From positions 162,145 to 226,144 of the forward strand of contig NZ_QMEW01000004.1 of NCBI RefSeq assembly GCF_003284965.1: a stretch of DNA of 64,000 bases. The letters are read 5' to 3'. The stretch is from Mycolicibacterium sp. GF69. GTDB taxonomy: Bacteria > Actinomycetota > Actinomycetes > Mycobacteriales > Mycobacteriaceae. Shown one piece after another: positions 57,239-64,000 of this stretch (its first letter is position 1; every line of letters begins with the position of its first letter). Position numbers and translations under genes: made by a program. Below the pieces are notes generated by a model. That model was not told the origin of the DNA. It worked only from the letters and a program-made list of their open reading frames with translations, and ran no database searches.

Positions 57239-58744
57239 GTGCAAACCACCTCGCGCGAGGACTTCCGTGCGCTGGCTGCCGAGCACCGTGTGGTGCCGGT
57301 GACCCGCAAGGTGCTCGCCGACAGCGAGACACCGCTGTCGGCGTACCGCAAACTGGCCGCCAATCGGCCCGGGACGTTCCTGCTGGAGTCGGCCGAGAAC
57401 GGCCGGTCCTGGTCGCGCTGGTCGTTCATCGGCGCCGGCGCCCCTTCAGCGCTGACCGTCCGCGACGGTGAGGCCGTCTGGCTGGGCACGACGCCGCGGG
57501 ACGCGCCGCAGGGCGGCGACCCGCTGCAGGCGCTACGAGCGACGTTGGAGCTGCTCGAGACCGAACCCCTTCCGGGTCTGCCACCGCTGTCGAGCGGGCT
57601 CGTCGGTTTCTTCGCCTACGACATGGTCCGGCGTTTGGAGAAGCTGCCGTCGTTGGCCGTCGACGATCTCGGCCTGCCGGACATGCTGCTGCTGTTGGCC
57701 ACCGACATCGCTGCCGTCGACCATCACGAGGGCACGATCACGCTGATCGCCAATGCGGTGAACTGGAACGGCACCGACGAGCGGGTGGACTGGGCATACG
57801 ACGACGCCGTCGCCCGCCTCGACGTGATGACGAAGGCGCTCGGTGAGCACTTGCCGTCGTCGGTGGCGACGTTCAGCAGCCCTGACCCGTTGCATCGCGC
57901 CCAGCGCACGCTCGAGGAGTACGAGGCGATCGTCGAGAAGCTGGTGCGCGACATCGAGGCGGGTGAAGCCTTCCAGGTGGTGCCATCGCAACGCTTCGAG
58001 ATGGACACCGCCGCCGATCCCCTCGATGTGTACCGGATGCTGCGGGTGACGAACCCCAGCCCGTACATGTACCTGCTCAACGTGCCGAACGCTGAAGGGG
58101 GGCCGGACTTCTCGGTCGTCGGCTCCAGCCCCGAGGCTCTGGTCACGGTCTTCGAGGGTCGGGCGACGACCCATCCGATCGCGGGTACGCGATGGCGCGG
58201 CGCGACCGAGGAAGAGGATCTGCTGCTGGAGAAGGAGCTGCAGGCCGACGAGAAGGAGCGCGCCGAGCACCTGATGCTCGTCGATCTGGGTCGCAACGAC
58301 CTGGGTCGGGTCTGCCAGCCCGGGACCGTGCGCGTGGAGGACTACAGCCACATCGAGCGCTACAGCCACGTCATGCATCTGGTGTCGACGGTGACCGGGC
58401 GGCTGGCGCAGGGGAAGACCGCGCTGGACGCGGTGACCGCGTGCTTCCCCGCCGGCACGTTGTCGGGCGCGCCGAAGGTGCGGGCGATGGAGCTGATCGA
58501 GGAGGTCGAGACGACGCGGCGCGGCCTGTACGGCGGGGTGCTGGGCTATCTGGACTTCGCCGGCAACGCCGACTTCGCGATCGCGATCCGCACTGCGCTG
58601 ATGCGCGACGGCACCGCGTATGTGCAAGCCGGCGGCGGTGTGGTTGCCGACTCCAACGGGCCCTACGAGTACACCGAAGCCGCCAACAAGGCCCGCGCGG
58701 TGCTCAGCGCGATTGCCGCCGCCGAAACGCTGACCGAGCCATGA
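57239..58744 (+). CDS. trpE: anthranilate synthase component I
   Basis: 501-aa chorismate-utilising enzyme. The LLES tryptophan-feedback motif is at residues 48-51 ([19 protein letters not shown]). The catalytic half has [14 protein letters not shown] [26 protein letters not shown] and [21 protein letters not shown] 57239 is the first start giving the full N-terminus. The 190-bp gap upstream holds no clear TANNNT near the start and no Trp-rich leader peptide, so regulation is unclear. The stop overlaps the next gene (ATGA). Confidence 0.96.
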   Translation: MQTTSREDFRALAAEHRVVPVTRKVLADSETPLSAYRKLAANRPGTFLLESAENGRSWSRWSFIGAGAPSALTVRDGEAVWLGTTPRDAPQGGDPLQALRATLELLETEPLPGLPPLSSGLVGFFAYDMVRRLEKLPSLAVDDLGLPDMLLLLATDIAAVDHHEGTITLIANAVNWNGTDERVDWAYDDAVARLDVMTKALGEHLPSSVATFSSPDPLHRAQRTLEEYEAIVEKLVRDIEAGEAFQVVPSQRFEMDTAADPLDVYRMLRVTNPSPYMYLLNVPNAEGGPDFSVVGSSPEALVTVFEGRATTHPIAGTRWRGATEEEDLLLEKELQADEKERAEHLMLVDLGRNDLGRVCQPGTVRVEDYSHIERYSHVMHLVSTVTGRLAQGKTALDAVTACFPAGTLSGAPKVRAMELIEEVETTRRGLYGGVLGYLDFAGNADFAIAIRTALMRDGTAYVQAGGGVVADSNGPYEYTEAANKARAVLSAIAAAETLTEP

Positions 58745-59334
58745 TCAGGCTCGCCCAGCTCGGTCTGGTGCTCGCCGCGGCGGCGCTGTGGGTGGCGTCG
58801 CGGATGACCTGGGTCGAAGTGACGTCGTTCGACGGCCTCGGCGAACCGAGGACAATCCCGCTGTCCGGCGCCACCTGGTCGACCGCGCTGGTCCCGCTCG
58901 GGGTGTTGCTGCTGGCCGCGGCCGTTGCCGTGCTGGCGGTGCGGGGATGGCCGCTGCGGGCGCTGGCCCTGCTGGTCGCGGCCGCCAGCGCCGGGATCGC
59001 CTACCTGGCAATCAGCCTGTGGGTGATCGTCGACGTCGCTGTGCGCGCGTCGCATCTCGCCGAGTCGCCGGTGGCCGAGCTGATCGGTACCCAGCGGCAT
59101 TATGTCGGGGCAGTGATCACGGTGACCGCGGCCGTGGTCGCGCTCGGCTGCGCGGTGCTGTTGATGCGTGCTGCCGGCAGCAAGCGCGCCGGTGCCGACC
59201 GGTATGCGCGGCGTCGCGCCGAACCGTCCGGAAAATCCGCTGGCGAGATGTCCGAACGAGCGATCTGGGACGCCCTCGACACGGGCTCTGATCCAACGCA
59301 GGAGCCGACGAATCCAGACCACAAGGGCCGGTGA
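58741..59334 (+). CDS. Trp-operon-associated membrane protein (TIGR02234 type)
   Basis: 197-aa membrane protein with four TM helices (residues ~5-20, ~43-65, ~68-95, ~115-140), a short extracytoplasmic loop [23 protein letters not shown] after TM1 and a polar Arg/Glu-rich tail. It matches the Trp_oprn_chp family found between trpE and trpC in actinobacteria (Rv1610). Function unknown; a role in tryptophan or aromatic transport is often guessed. ATG 58741 overlaps the trpE stop by 4 bp. Confidence 0.85.
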   Translation: MIRLAQLGLVLAAAALWVASRMTWVEVTSFDGLGEPRTIPLSGATWSTALVPLGVLLLAAAVAVLAVRGWPLRALALLVAAASAGIAYLAISLWVIVDVAVRASHLAESPVAELIGTQRHYVGAVITVTAAVVALGCAVLLMRAAGSKRAGADRYARRRAEPSGKSAGEMSERAIWDALDTGSDPTQEPTNPDHKGR

Positions 59335-59409
59335 TCGGGGATCGTGTGGTGGCGGCTACCCTTCGTTGTTGAAGATCGTCCGGTGTTAGCGGGGAAGGAA
59401 GCGGCTCTC

Positions 59410-60228
59410 ATGAGTTCGGCGACGGTACTCGACTCGATCATCGAGGGAGTCCGCGCCGACGTCGCCGCCCGTGAAGCCCTCGTCCCCCTCGCCGAGCTCA
59501 AGGCCAGGGTCAAGGACGCGCCGCCCCCGCTGAACGTGATGGCGGCGCTGCGTGCGCCGGGCATCGCCGTGATCGCCGAAGTCAAACGTGCCAGCCCGTC
59601 GCGCGGCGCGCTGGCCAACATCTCGGACCCGGCCGAGTTGGCCAGTGCCTACGAGAGCGGTGGGGCGCGCATCATCAGCGTGCTGACCGAACAGCGCCGA
59701 TTCAACGGATCGCTGGAGGATCTGGACGCTGTGCGGGCTGCGGTGTCAATCCCGGTGCTGCGCAAGGACTTCATCGTCCGGCCGTACCAGATCCATGAGG
59801 CCAGGGCACACGGTGCGGACATGCTGCTGCTGATCGTCGCGGCGTTGGAGCAGCCCGTCCTGGAGTCGCTGCTGGAGCGAACCGAGTCGCTGGGCATGAC
59901 CGCCCTGGTCGAGGTGCACACCGAGGAAGAGGCCGACCGCGCGCTGTCGGCGGGCGCCGCGGTAATCGGGGTCAACGCACGCGATCTCAAGACGTTGAAC
60001 GTCGACCGGGACTGCTTCGCGCGGATCGCGCCGGGCTTGCCGACCGACGTCATCCGCATCGCCGAGTCGGGGGTTCGCGGCACGGCCGATCTGCTGGCGT
60101 ACGCCGGTGCGGGGGCCGACGCGGTGCTCGTCGGCGAGGGCCTGGTCACCAGCGGCGACCCCCGCGGCGCTGTCGCCGACCTGGTCACCGCAGGCACCCA
60201 CCCGTCGTGCCCGAAACCCGCGCGTTGA
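59410..60228 (+). CDS. trpC: indole-3-glycerol phosphate synthase
   Basis: 272-aa (beta/alpha)8 enzyme that decarboxylates and cyclises Cd[15 protein letters not shown] holds the catalytic lysine and substrate site; [27 protein letters not shown] and [10 protein letters not shown] follow. ATG 59410 has GGGAAGGAAG upstream and gives 272 aa, the usual mycobacterial length. A 75-bp gap from the membrane-protein gene may hold a weak internal promoter. It is monofunctional, without a TrpF domain. Confidence 0.95.
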   Translation: MSSATVLDSIIEGVRADVAAREALVPLAELKARVKDAPPPLNVMAALRAPGIAVIAEVKRASPSRGALANISDPAELASAYESGGARIISVLTEQRRFNGSLEDLDAVRAAVSIPVLRKDFIVRPYQIHEARAHGADMLLLIVAALEQPVLESLLERTESLGMTALVEVHTEEEADRALSAGAAVIGVNARDLKTLNVDRDCFARIAPGLPTDVIRIAESGVRGTADLLAYAGAGADAVLVGEGLVTSGDPRGAVADLVTAGTHPSCPKPAR

Positions 60229-60231
60229 GAA

Positions 60232-61491
60232 GTGGCCGATCTCGCCGGGCCTGAGCTGCCCCGTTCCAGCGCGGCGGTTGCCGAACCGACCGCGCACGAC
60301 CCTGACGAGCGTGGCCACTTCGGCGTCTACGGCGGAAGATTCGTCGCCGAGGCACTCCTGGCGGTGATCGAAGAGGTCACCGCGGCCTACGAGAAGGCGC
60401 GCGGCGATCAAACCTTCCTCGATGAGCTGGACCGACTGCAGCGGCACTACAGCGGCCGTCCGTCGCCGTTGTACGAAGCCGGACGGTTATCGGAGCACGC
60501 CGGCGGTGCCCGCATCTTCCTGAAGCGAGAAGACCTCAACCACACCGGATCCCACAAGATCAACAATGTGCTGGGGCAGGCACTGTTGGCCAAGCAGATG
60601 GGCAAGACGCGGGTCATCGCGGAGACGGGCGCGGGCCAGCACGGTGTGGCGACCGCGACGGCATGTGCGCTGCTCGGCCTGGAGTGCATCATCTACATGG
60701 GTGCCGTCGACACCGCTCGACAGGCGCTGAACGTGGCGCGGATGCGGTTGTTGGGCGCGACGGTGGTATCGGTCGAGGCCGGTTCGAAGACGCTCAAGGA
60801 TGCGATCAACGAGGCGTTCCGCGACTGGGTCACCAACGCCGACAACACCTATTACTGTTTCGGGACCGCTGCCGGACCGCACCCGTTCCCGACGATGGTG
60901 CGCGACTTCCAAAGAGTGATCGGGCTGGAGGCGCGGGCACAGATCCAGGCGCAGGCGGGCCGGCTGCCCGACGCGGTGACCGCGTGTGTCGGCGGGGGAT
61001 CGAACGCGATCGGAATCTTCCACGCGTTCATCGACGACCCGAACGTACGACTGGTGGGCTACGAGGCGGCCGGCGACGGTGTCGAAACAGGCCGTCACGC
61101 AGCGACATTCACCGGTGGGTCGCCGGGAGCGTTCCAGGGCTCTTTCTCGTACCTGTTGCAGGACGAGGACGGCCAAACCATCGAATCACACTCGATCTCA
61201 GCGGGTCTGGACTATCCGGGCGTCGGTCCGGAGCACGCGTTTCTCAAGGACATCGGCCGCGCAGAGTATCGCCCGATCACCGACACCGAGGCGATGGACG
61301 CGTTTTCGTTGCTGTGCCGCACCGAGGGGATCATCCCCGCGATCGAGTCCGCCCATGGGCTCGCCGGGGCTCTGCAACTGGGTCGGGAACTGGGATCGGG
61401 CTCGATCGTGCTGGTAAACCTGTCCGGTCGGGGTGACAAGGACGTGGAGACGGCGGCGAAGTGGTTCGGCTTGCTGGACGGTGCGTCGTGA
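60232..61491 (+). CDS. trpB: tryptophan synthase beta subunit
   Basis: 419-aa PLP enzyme joining indole and serine. The PLP lysine is K109 (HTGSHKINN); the phosphate loop is [19 protein letters not shown] is the N-terminal motif. GTG 60232 is 3 bp after the trpC stop. The stop overlaps trpA by 4 bp (GTGA). The alpha2beta2 complex channels indole from TrpA. Confidence 0.97.
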   Translation: MADLAGPELPRSSAAVAEPTAHDPDERGHFGVYGGRFVAEALLAVIEEVTAAYEKARGDQTFLDELDRLQRHYSGRPSPLYEAGRLSEHAGGARIFLKREDLNHTGSHKINNVLGQALLAKQMGKTRVIAETGAGQHGVATATACALLGLECIIYMGAVDTARQALNVARMRLLGATVVSVEAGSKTLKDAINEAFRDWVTNADNTYYCFGTAAGPHPFPTMVRDFQRVIGLEARAQIQAQAGRLPDAVTACVGGGSNAIGIFHAFIDDPNVRLVGYEAAGDGVETGRHAATFTGGSPGAFQGSFSYLLQDEDGQTIESHSISAGLDYPGVGPEHAFLKDIGRAEYRPITDTEAMDAFSLLCRTEGIIPAIESAHGLAGALQLGRELGSGSIVLVNLSGRGDKDVETAAKWFGLLDGAS

Positions 61492-62276
61492 GTCGTCTGG
61501 CATCGTTGTTCGACACCTGCCGAAGCGAAGCGCGCAGCGCGCTCATCGGCTACCTGCCCACCGGATTCCCCGATGTTCCGACGTCGATCTCGGCGATGAC
61601 GACGCTGGTCGAAAACGGCTGCGACCTCGTAGAGGTCGGCATACCGTACTCGGACCCCGGGATGGACGGCCCCACGATCGCAGCCGCAACCGAAGCCGCG
61701 TTGCGCGGGGGAGTTCGCGTGCGGGATTCACTGGCAGCGGTCGAGGCGATCAGCAATGCCGGCGGGCGAGCGGTGGTGATGACATATTGGAACCTCGTCC
61801 TGCACTGGGGAATTGATGCGTTCGCTCGCGATCTGGCATCGGCCGGCGGGCTCGGGATGATCACCCCGGACCTGATTCCGGATGAAGCCGGCGAATGGCT
61901 GGAGGCGTCACAGACCCATGACCTGGACCGGATCTTTTTGGTCGCGCCGTCCTCGACGCCCGAACGGCTGGCGATGACGGTGCAGGCGTCGCGCGGATTC
62001 GTCTATGCCGCATCGACGATGGGAGTGACCGGTGTGCGTGATGTGGTGTCGACTGCCGCGCCTGAGCTGGTGCGCCGGGTGAAGGCCGTCTCGGACATCC
62101 CGGTTGGCGTGGGTCTCGGAGTCCGCTCGGCGGCCCAGGCCGCCGAGATCGGCGCTTACGCGGACGGGGTCATCGTGGGATCGGCGTTGGTATCGGCGTT
62201 GCAGAACGGTGTCGACGCCGTGGGCGCCCTGGCCGCTGAGCTCGCGGACGGTGTCAGGCAGAGGATCACTGCGTGA
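61488..62276 (+). CDS. trpA: tryptophan synthase alpha subunit
   Basis: 262-aa barrel that cleaves indole-3-glycerol phosphate. Catalytic residues are E49 ([10 protein letters not shown]) and D60 (GMDGPT), matching the canonical numbering when GTG 61488 is used. GVTGVRD and [12 protein letters not shown] bind phosphate. It has [11 protein letters not shown] where most homologues have VPYSDPVMDGP. Overlap with trpB and lgt (GTGA) suggests lgt is co-transcribed with the trp genes. Confidence 0.96.
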   Translation: MSRLASLFDTCRSEARSALIGYLPTGFPDVPTSISAMTTLVENGCDLVEVGIPYSDPGMDGPTIAAATEAALRGGVRVRDSLAAVEAISNAGGRAVVMTYWNLVLHWGIDAFARDLASAGGLGMITPDLIPDEAGEWLEASQTHDLDRIFLVAPSSTPERLAMTVQASRGFVYAASTMGVTGVRDVVSTAAPELVRRVKAVSDIPVGVGLGVRSAAQAAEIGAYADGVIVGSALVSALQNGVDAVGALAAELADGVRQRITA

Positions 62277-64000
62277 CGACGACTTTCTTGGCGGCCATCC
62301 CCAGCCCGGCGCAGGGCGTCTGGCAGCTCGGTCCGGTGCCTCTCCGGGCGTACGCACTGTGCATCATCGTCGGGATCGTGGCGGCGTTGGTCATCGGCGA
62401 CCGGCGGTGGGACGCGCGCGGTGGCGAGCGGGGAGTCATCTACGACATCGCCTTGTGGGCGGTCCCGTTCGGGTTGATCGGCGGCCGGCTCTATCACGTG
62501 ATCACCGACTGGTGGCGCTATTTCGGCGACAACGGTGCCGGCCTGGCCGGTGTGTTCCGGATCTGGGACGGCGGTCTGGGAATCTGGGGGGCGGTCGCCC
62601 TCGGTGGCGTCGGCGCCTGGATCGCGTGTCGTCGACGAGGTATTCCGCTGCCCGCGTTCGGCGACGCGATCGCACCGGGAATCATCCTGGCGCAGGGCAT
62701 CGGTCGGCTCGGCAACTACTTCAACCAGGAGTTGTTCGGCAGTGAGACGACGCTGCCGTGGGCGCTGAAAATCTACGAGCGCCGGGACTCGGCCGGCATG
62801 ATCGACAACCTCAACGGCGTGTCGACCGGTGAAGTCGTTAACCTCGTCCACCCGACGTTTCTGTACGAATTGCTCTGGAATCTGCTGATTTTTGCGGTTC
62901 TGCTCTATGTCGACCGGCGATTCAAGTTCGGCCACGGCCGATTGTTCGCGCTGTATGTAGCGGGTTACTGCGTGGGTCGGTTCTGGATCGAGTTGCTCCG
63001 TACCGACGACGCGACGTTGATCGAAGGCGTCCGCATCAATTCCTTCACCGCGACGTTTGTGTTCATCGGGGCCGTCGTGTACATCATGGCCGCGCCGAAG
63101 GGCCGCGAAGATCCCGCGACGCTCAAGGGCAAGGCCCGCGGAGACTGGTCGCCGGCCGAAGAAATCACCGGAGATCTGGCTGCGATCGCCGCGACGACGG
63201 GTGTGGTCGCTGCTGCCAAGGCAGCAGCCGACGAAGATGGAAAAACAAGATCGGCGTTCGAGGCTGAAACGCTTACGGCCGATGTCGCAGAGGGCGAGGT
63301 CCCGACCGACGAAGACGTCTCGGCAGAGGAACTCGGCGCAGATGTGGCAGGTGTGCCGGCCGAGAGCGTCGAAGAGGCCGAGGAATTCGCCACTGAGGGT
63401 GACGAGTCGGCGGCGGACGCAGAGGCTGTCGCTGAAGCGGACGCTCTGGCTAACGAAGTGGCGGCCGCGCCCGCGGAGGACATCGCTGAGGCCGAGGAGT
63501 TCGCTGAAGCCGGTGAGGCTGCCGACGCCGGCGGTATCGGCGCCGTCGAGGGTGAGGAAGCCAGCGATGCGCTTGTCGACGCCGCCGAGGCGCACGAGTC
63601 CGCGGTCGAGGGCGAGGCGGTAGCTGAGGAGTTGGCCGACGATGCCGTCGCAAAGGCGGCCCCGGACCAACCTGTAAAGGCCAAGCGCCGGTTGAGGATG
63701 TGGCCGAGGCGCCGGCGCAAGGCTGAGGTGGAGGCGGTCGCCGTCGCTGGAGCGGATGCGGCACTTGACGAGACCCCGGAGGACGAAGCGCCAACCAGCG
63801 ATGCTGCGCCGGAAGCGTCGGGAGAAGCCGAAGCCGTCGCTGAGGCAGAGGCTTTGGCTGGTGATGTGGCGTTGGCACCGTCGGGGGACATCGCTGAGGC
63901 GGAGGAGTTCGCTGAAGCGGGCGAGAATGCCGACGTGGGAGGCGTCGGCGCCGTCGAGGGTGAGGAAGCCAGTGATGCGTTGGCCGATGCCGCTGAGGCC
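62273..64000 (+). CDS. lgt: prolipoprotein diacylglyceryl transferase with long acidic C-terminal extension (3' end outside window)
   Basis: 576 codons are visible and the frame is still open at the window end. Residues 1 to ~275 are the seven-TM Lgt core that transfers diacylglycerol from phosphatidylglycerol to the lipobox cysteine; GRLGNYFNQELFG carries the conserved Arg and Asn. The core is followed by more than 300 residues of Ala/Glu/Asp-rich cytoplasmic tail with a basic island (KRRLRMWPRRRRK). Two 55-residue segments, coded by 63428-63592 and 63836-64000, are ~80% identical. M. tuberculosis Lgt also has a tail but a shorter one. GTG 62273 overlaps the trpA stop by 4 bp. Confidence 0.93.
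   Translation, partial: MTTTFLAAIPSPAQGVWQLGPVPLRAYALCIIVGIVAALVIGDRRWDARGGERGVIYDIALWAVPFGLIGGRLYHVITDWWRYFGDNGAGLAGVFRIWDGGLGIWGAVALGGVGAWIACRRRGIPLPAFGDAIAPGIILAQGIGRLGNYFNQELFGSETTLPWALKIYERRDSAGMIDNLNGVSTGEVVNLVHPTFLYELLWNLLIFAVLLYVDRRFKFGHGRLFALYVAGYCVGRFWIELLRTDDATLIEGVRINSFTATFVFIGAVVYIMAAPKGREDPATLKGKARGDWSPAEEITGDLAAIAATTGVVAAAKAAADEDGKTRSAFEAETLTADVAEGEVPTDEDVSAEELGADVAGVPAESVEEAEEFATEGDESAADAEAVAEADALANEVAAAPAEDIAEAEEFAEAGEAADAGGIGAVEGEEASDALVDAAEAHESAVEGEAVAEELADDAVAKAAPDQPVKAKRRLRMWPRRRRKAEVEAVAVAGADAALDETPEDEAPTSDAAPEASGEAEAVAEAEALAGDVALAPSGDIAEAEEFAEAGENADVGGVGAVEGEEASDALADAAEA
63428..63592 (+). repeat. lgt tail repeat, copy A
   Basis: 165-bp in-frame repeat encoding VAEADALANEV...DIAEAEEFAEAGE...GAVEGEEASDAL. 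Copy B begins 408 bp (136 codons) downstream. 45 of 55 residues are identical by my alignment. Confidence 0.85.
63836..64000 (+). repeat. lgt tail repeat, copy B (reaches window end)
   Basis: Second 165-bp copy, encoding VAEAEALAGDV...DIAEAEEFAEAGE...GAVEGEEASDAL. It ends exactly at the window boundary, so the repeat series may continue. Confidence 0.85.

Noticed and set aside
62156..63670. 504-codon minus-strand frame opposite trpA/lgt
   Set aside because: The plus-strand lgt core has clear family motifs; the antisense frame is compositionally driven.

Overview
This 64 kb window is a high-GC chromosomal segment from a mycobacterium, most likely a fast-growing (Mycolicibacterium-type) species. 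Three things point there. Gene order closely follows the M. tuberculosis Rv1488-Rv1614 backbone: SPFH protein, mutAB-meaB, ileS-dinX-lspA-rluD-dnaE1, ilvA, treXYZ, bioA-bioF-bioD, bioB-bsaP, nadABC, hisDCBH-priA-impA-hisFI, trpE-trpC-trpB-trpA-lgt. Many genes start with GTG or TTG. Many starts also sit 6-8 nt behind a TANNNT -10 element, the signature of leaderless mycobacterial transcripts. No rRNA, tRNA, CRISPR array, IS element or prophage was seen.

Layout. 1-6.2 kb: end of an SPFH protein, a TVP38-like membrane protein, and the methylmalonyl-CoA mutase operon mutA-mutB-meaB. 6.2-9.5 kb: a serine-hydrolase gene, then an unusual accessory module made of a small HTH regulator, a 7-TM membrane protein and a divergent lone half of an NRPS-type condensation domain, with two matching operator palindromes between them. 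9.5-21.3 kb: a translational T-box leader and ileS, an S4 protein, the Y-family polymerase dinX, a secreted protein, lspA, an rluD-like gene, rarD, and the replicative polymerase dnaE1. 21.3-27 kb: an accessory block with a two-component system (TrcRS-like), a SulP transporter fused to a beta-carbonic anhydrase, a small secreted protein and a small membrane protein. 27-37.2 kb: an F420-type reductase, ilvA, and the operon acyltransferase-treX-treY-treZ. 37.2-43.5 kb: biotin synthesis (bioA, bioF-bioD-ligT-like, bioB-bsaP-DUF2567) with the repressor gene bioQ. 43.5-49.1 kb: a lipase, nrtR and the NAD operon nadABC. 49.1-56.5 kb: the histidine operon. 56.6-64 kb: bcpB, the tryptophan operon and lgt, which runs off the window.

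How the parts work together. Most of the window is biosynthetic housekeeping in tightly coupled operons with 1-8 bp start/stop overlaps. Three dedicated local regulators have recognisable operators: BioQ (TGAAC-N3-GTTCA, two copies), NrtR (GTTTTCGA-N7-TCGAAAAC) and the ileS T-box (AUC specifier in an ultrashort stem I). In the accessory block, an 11-bp-spaced direct repeat (ATATGAA-N4-ATATGAA) occurs in front of the response regulator, the SulP-carbonic anhydrase gene and the small secreted-protein gene. All three copies sit at nearly the same distance (28-29 bp) from a -10 element, which suggests an undescribed local regulon. The other candidate new system is the HTH/7-TM/condensation-half module at 7.5-9.5 kb.
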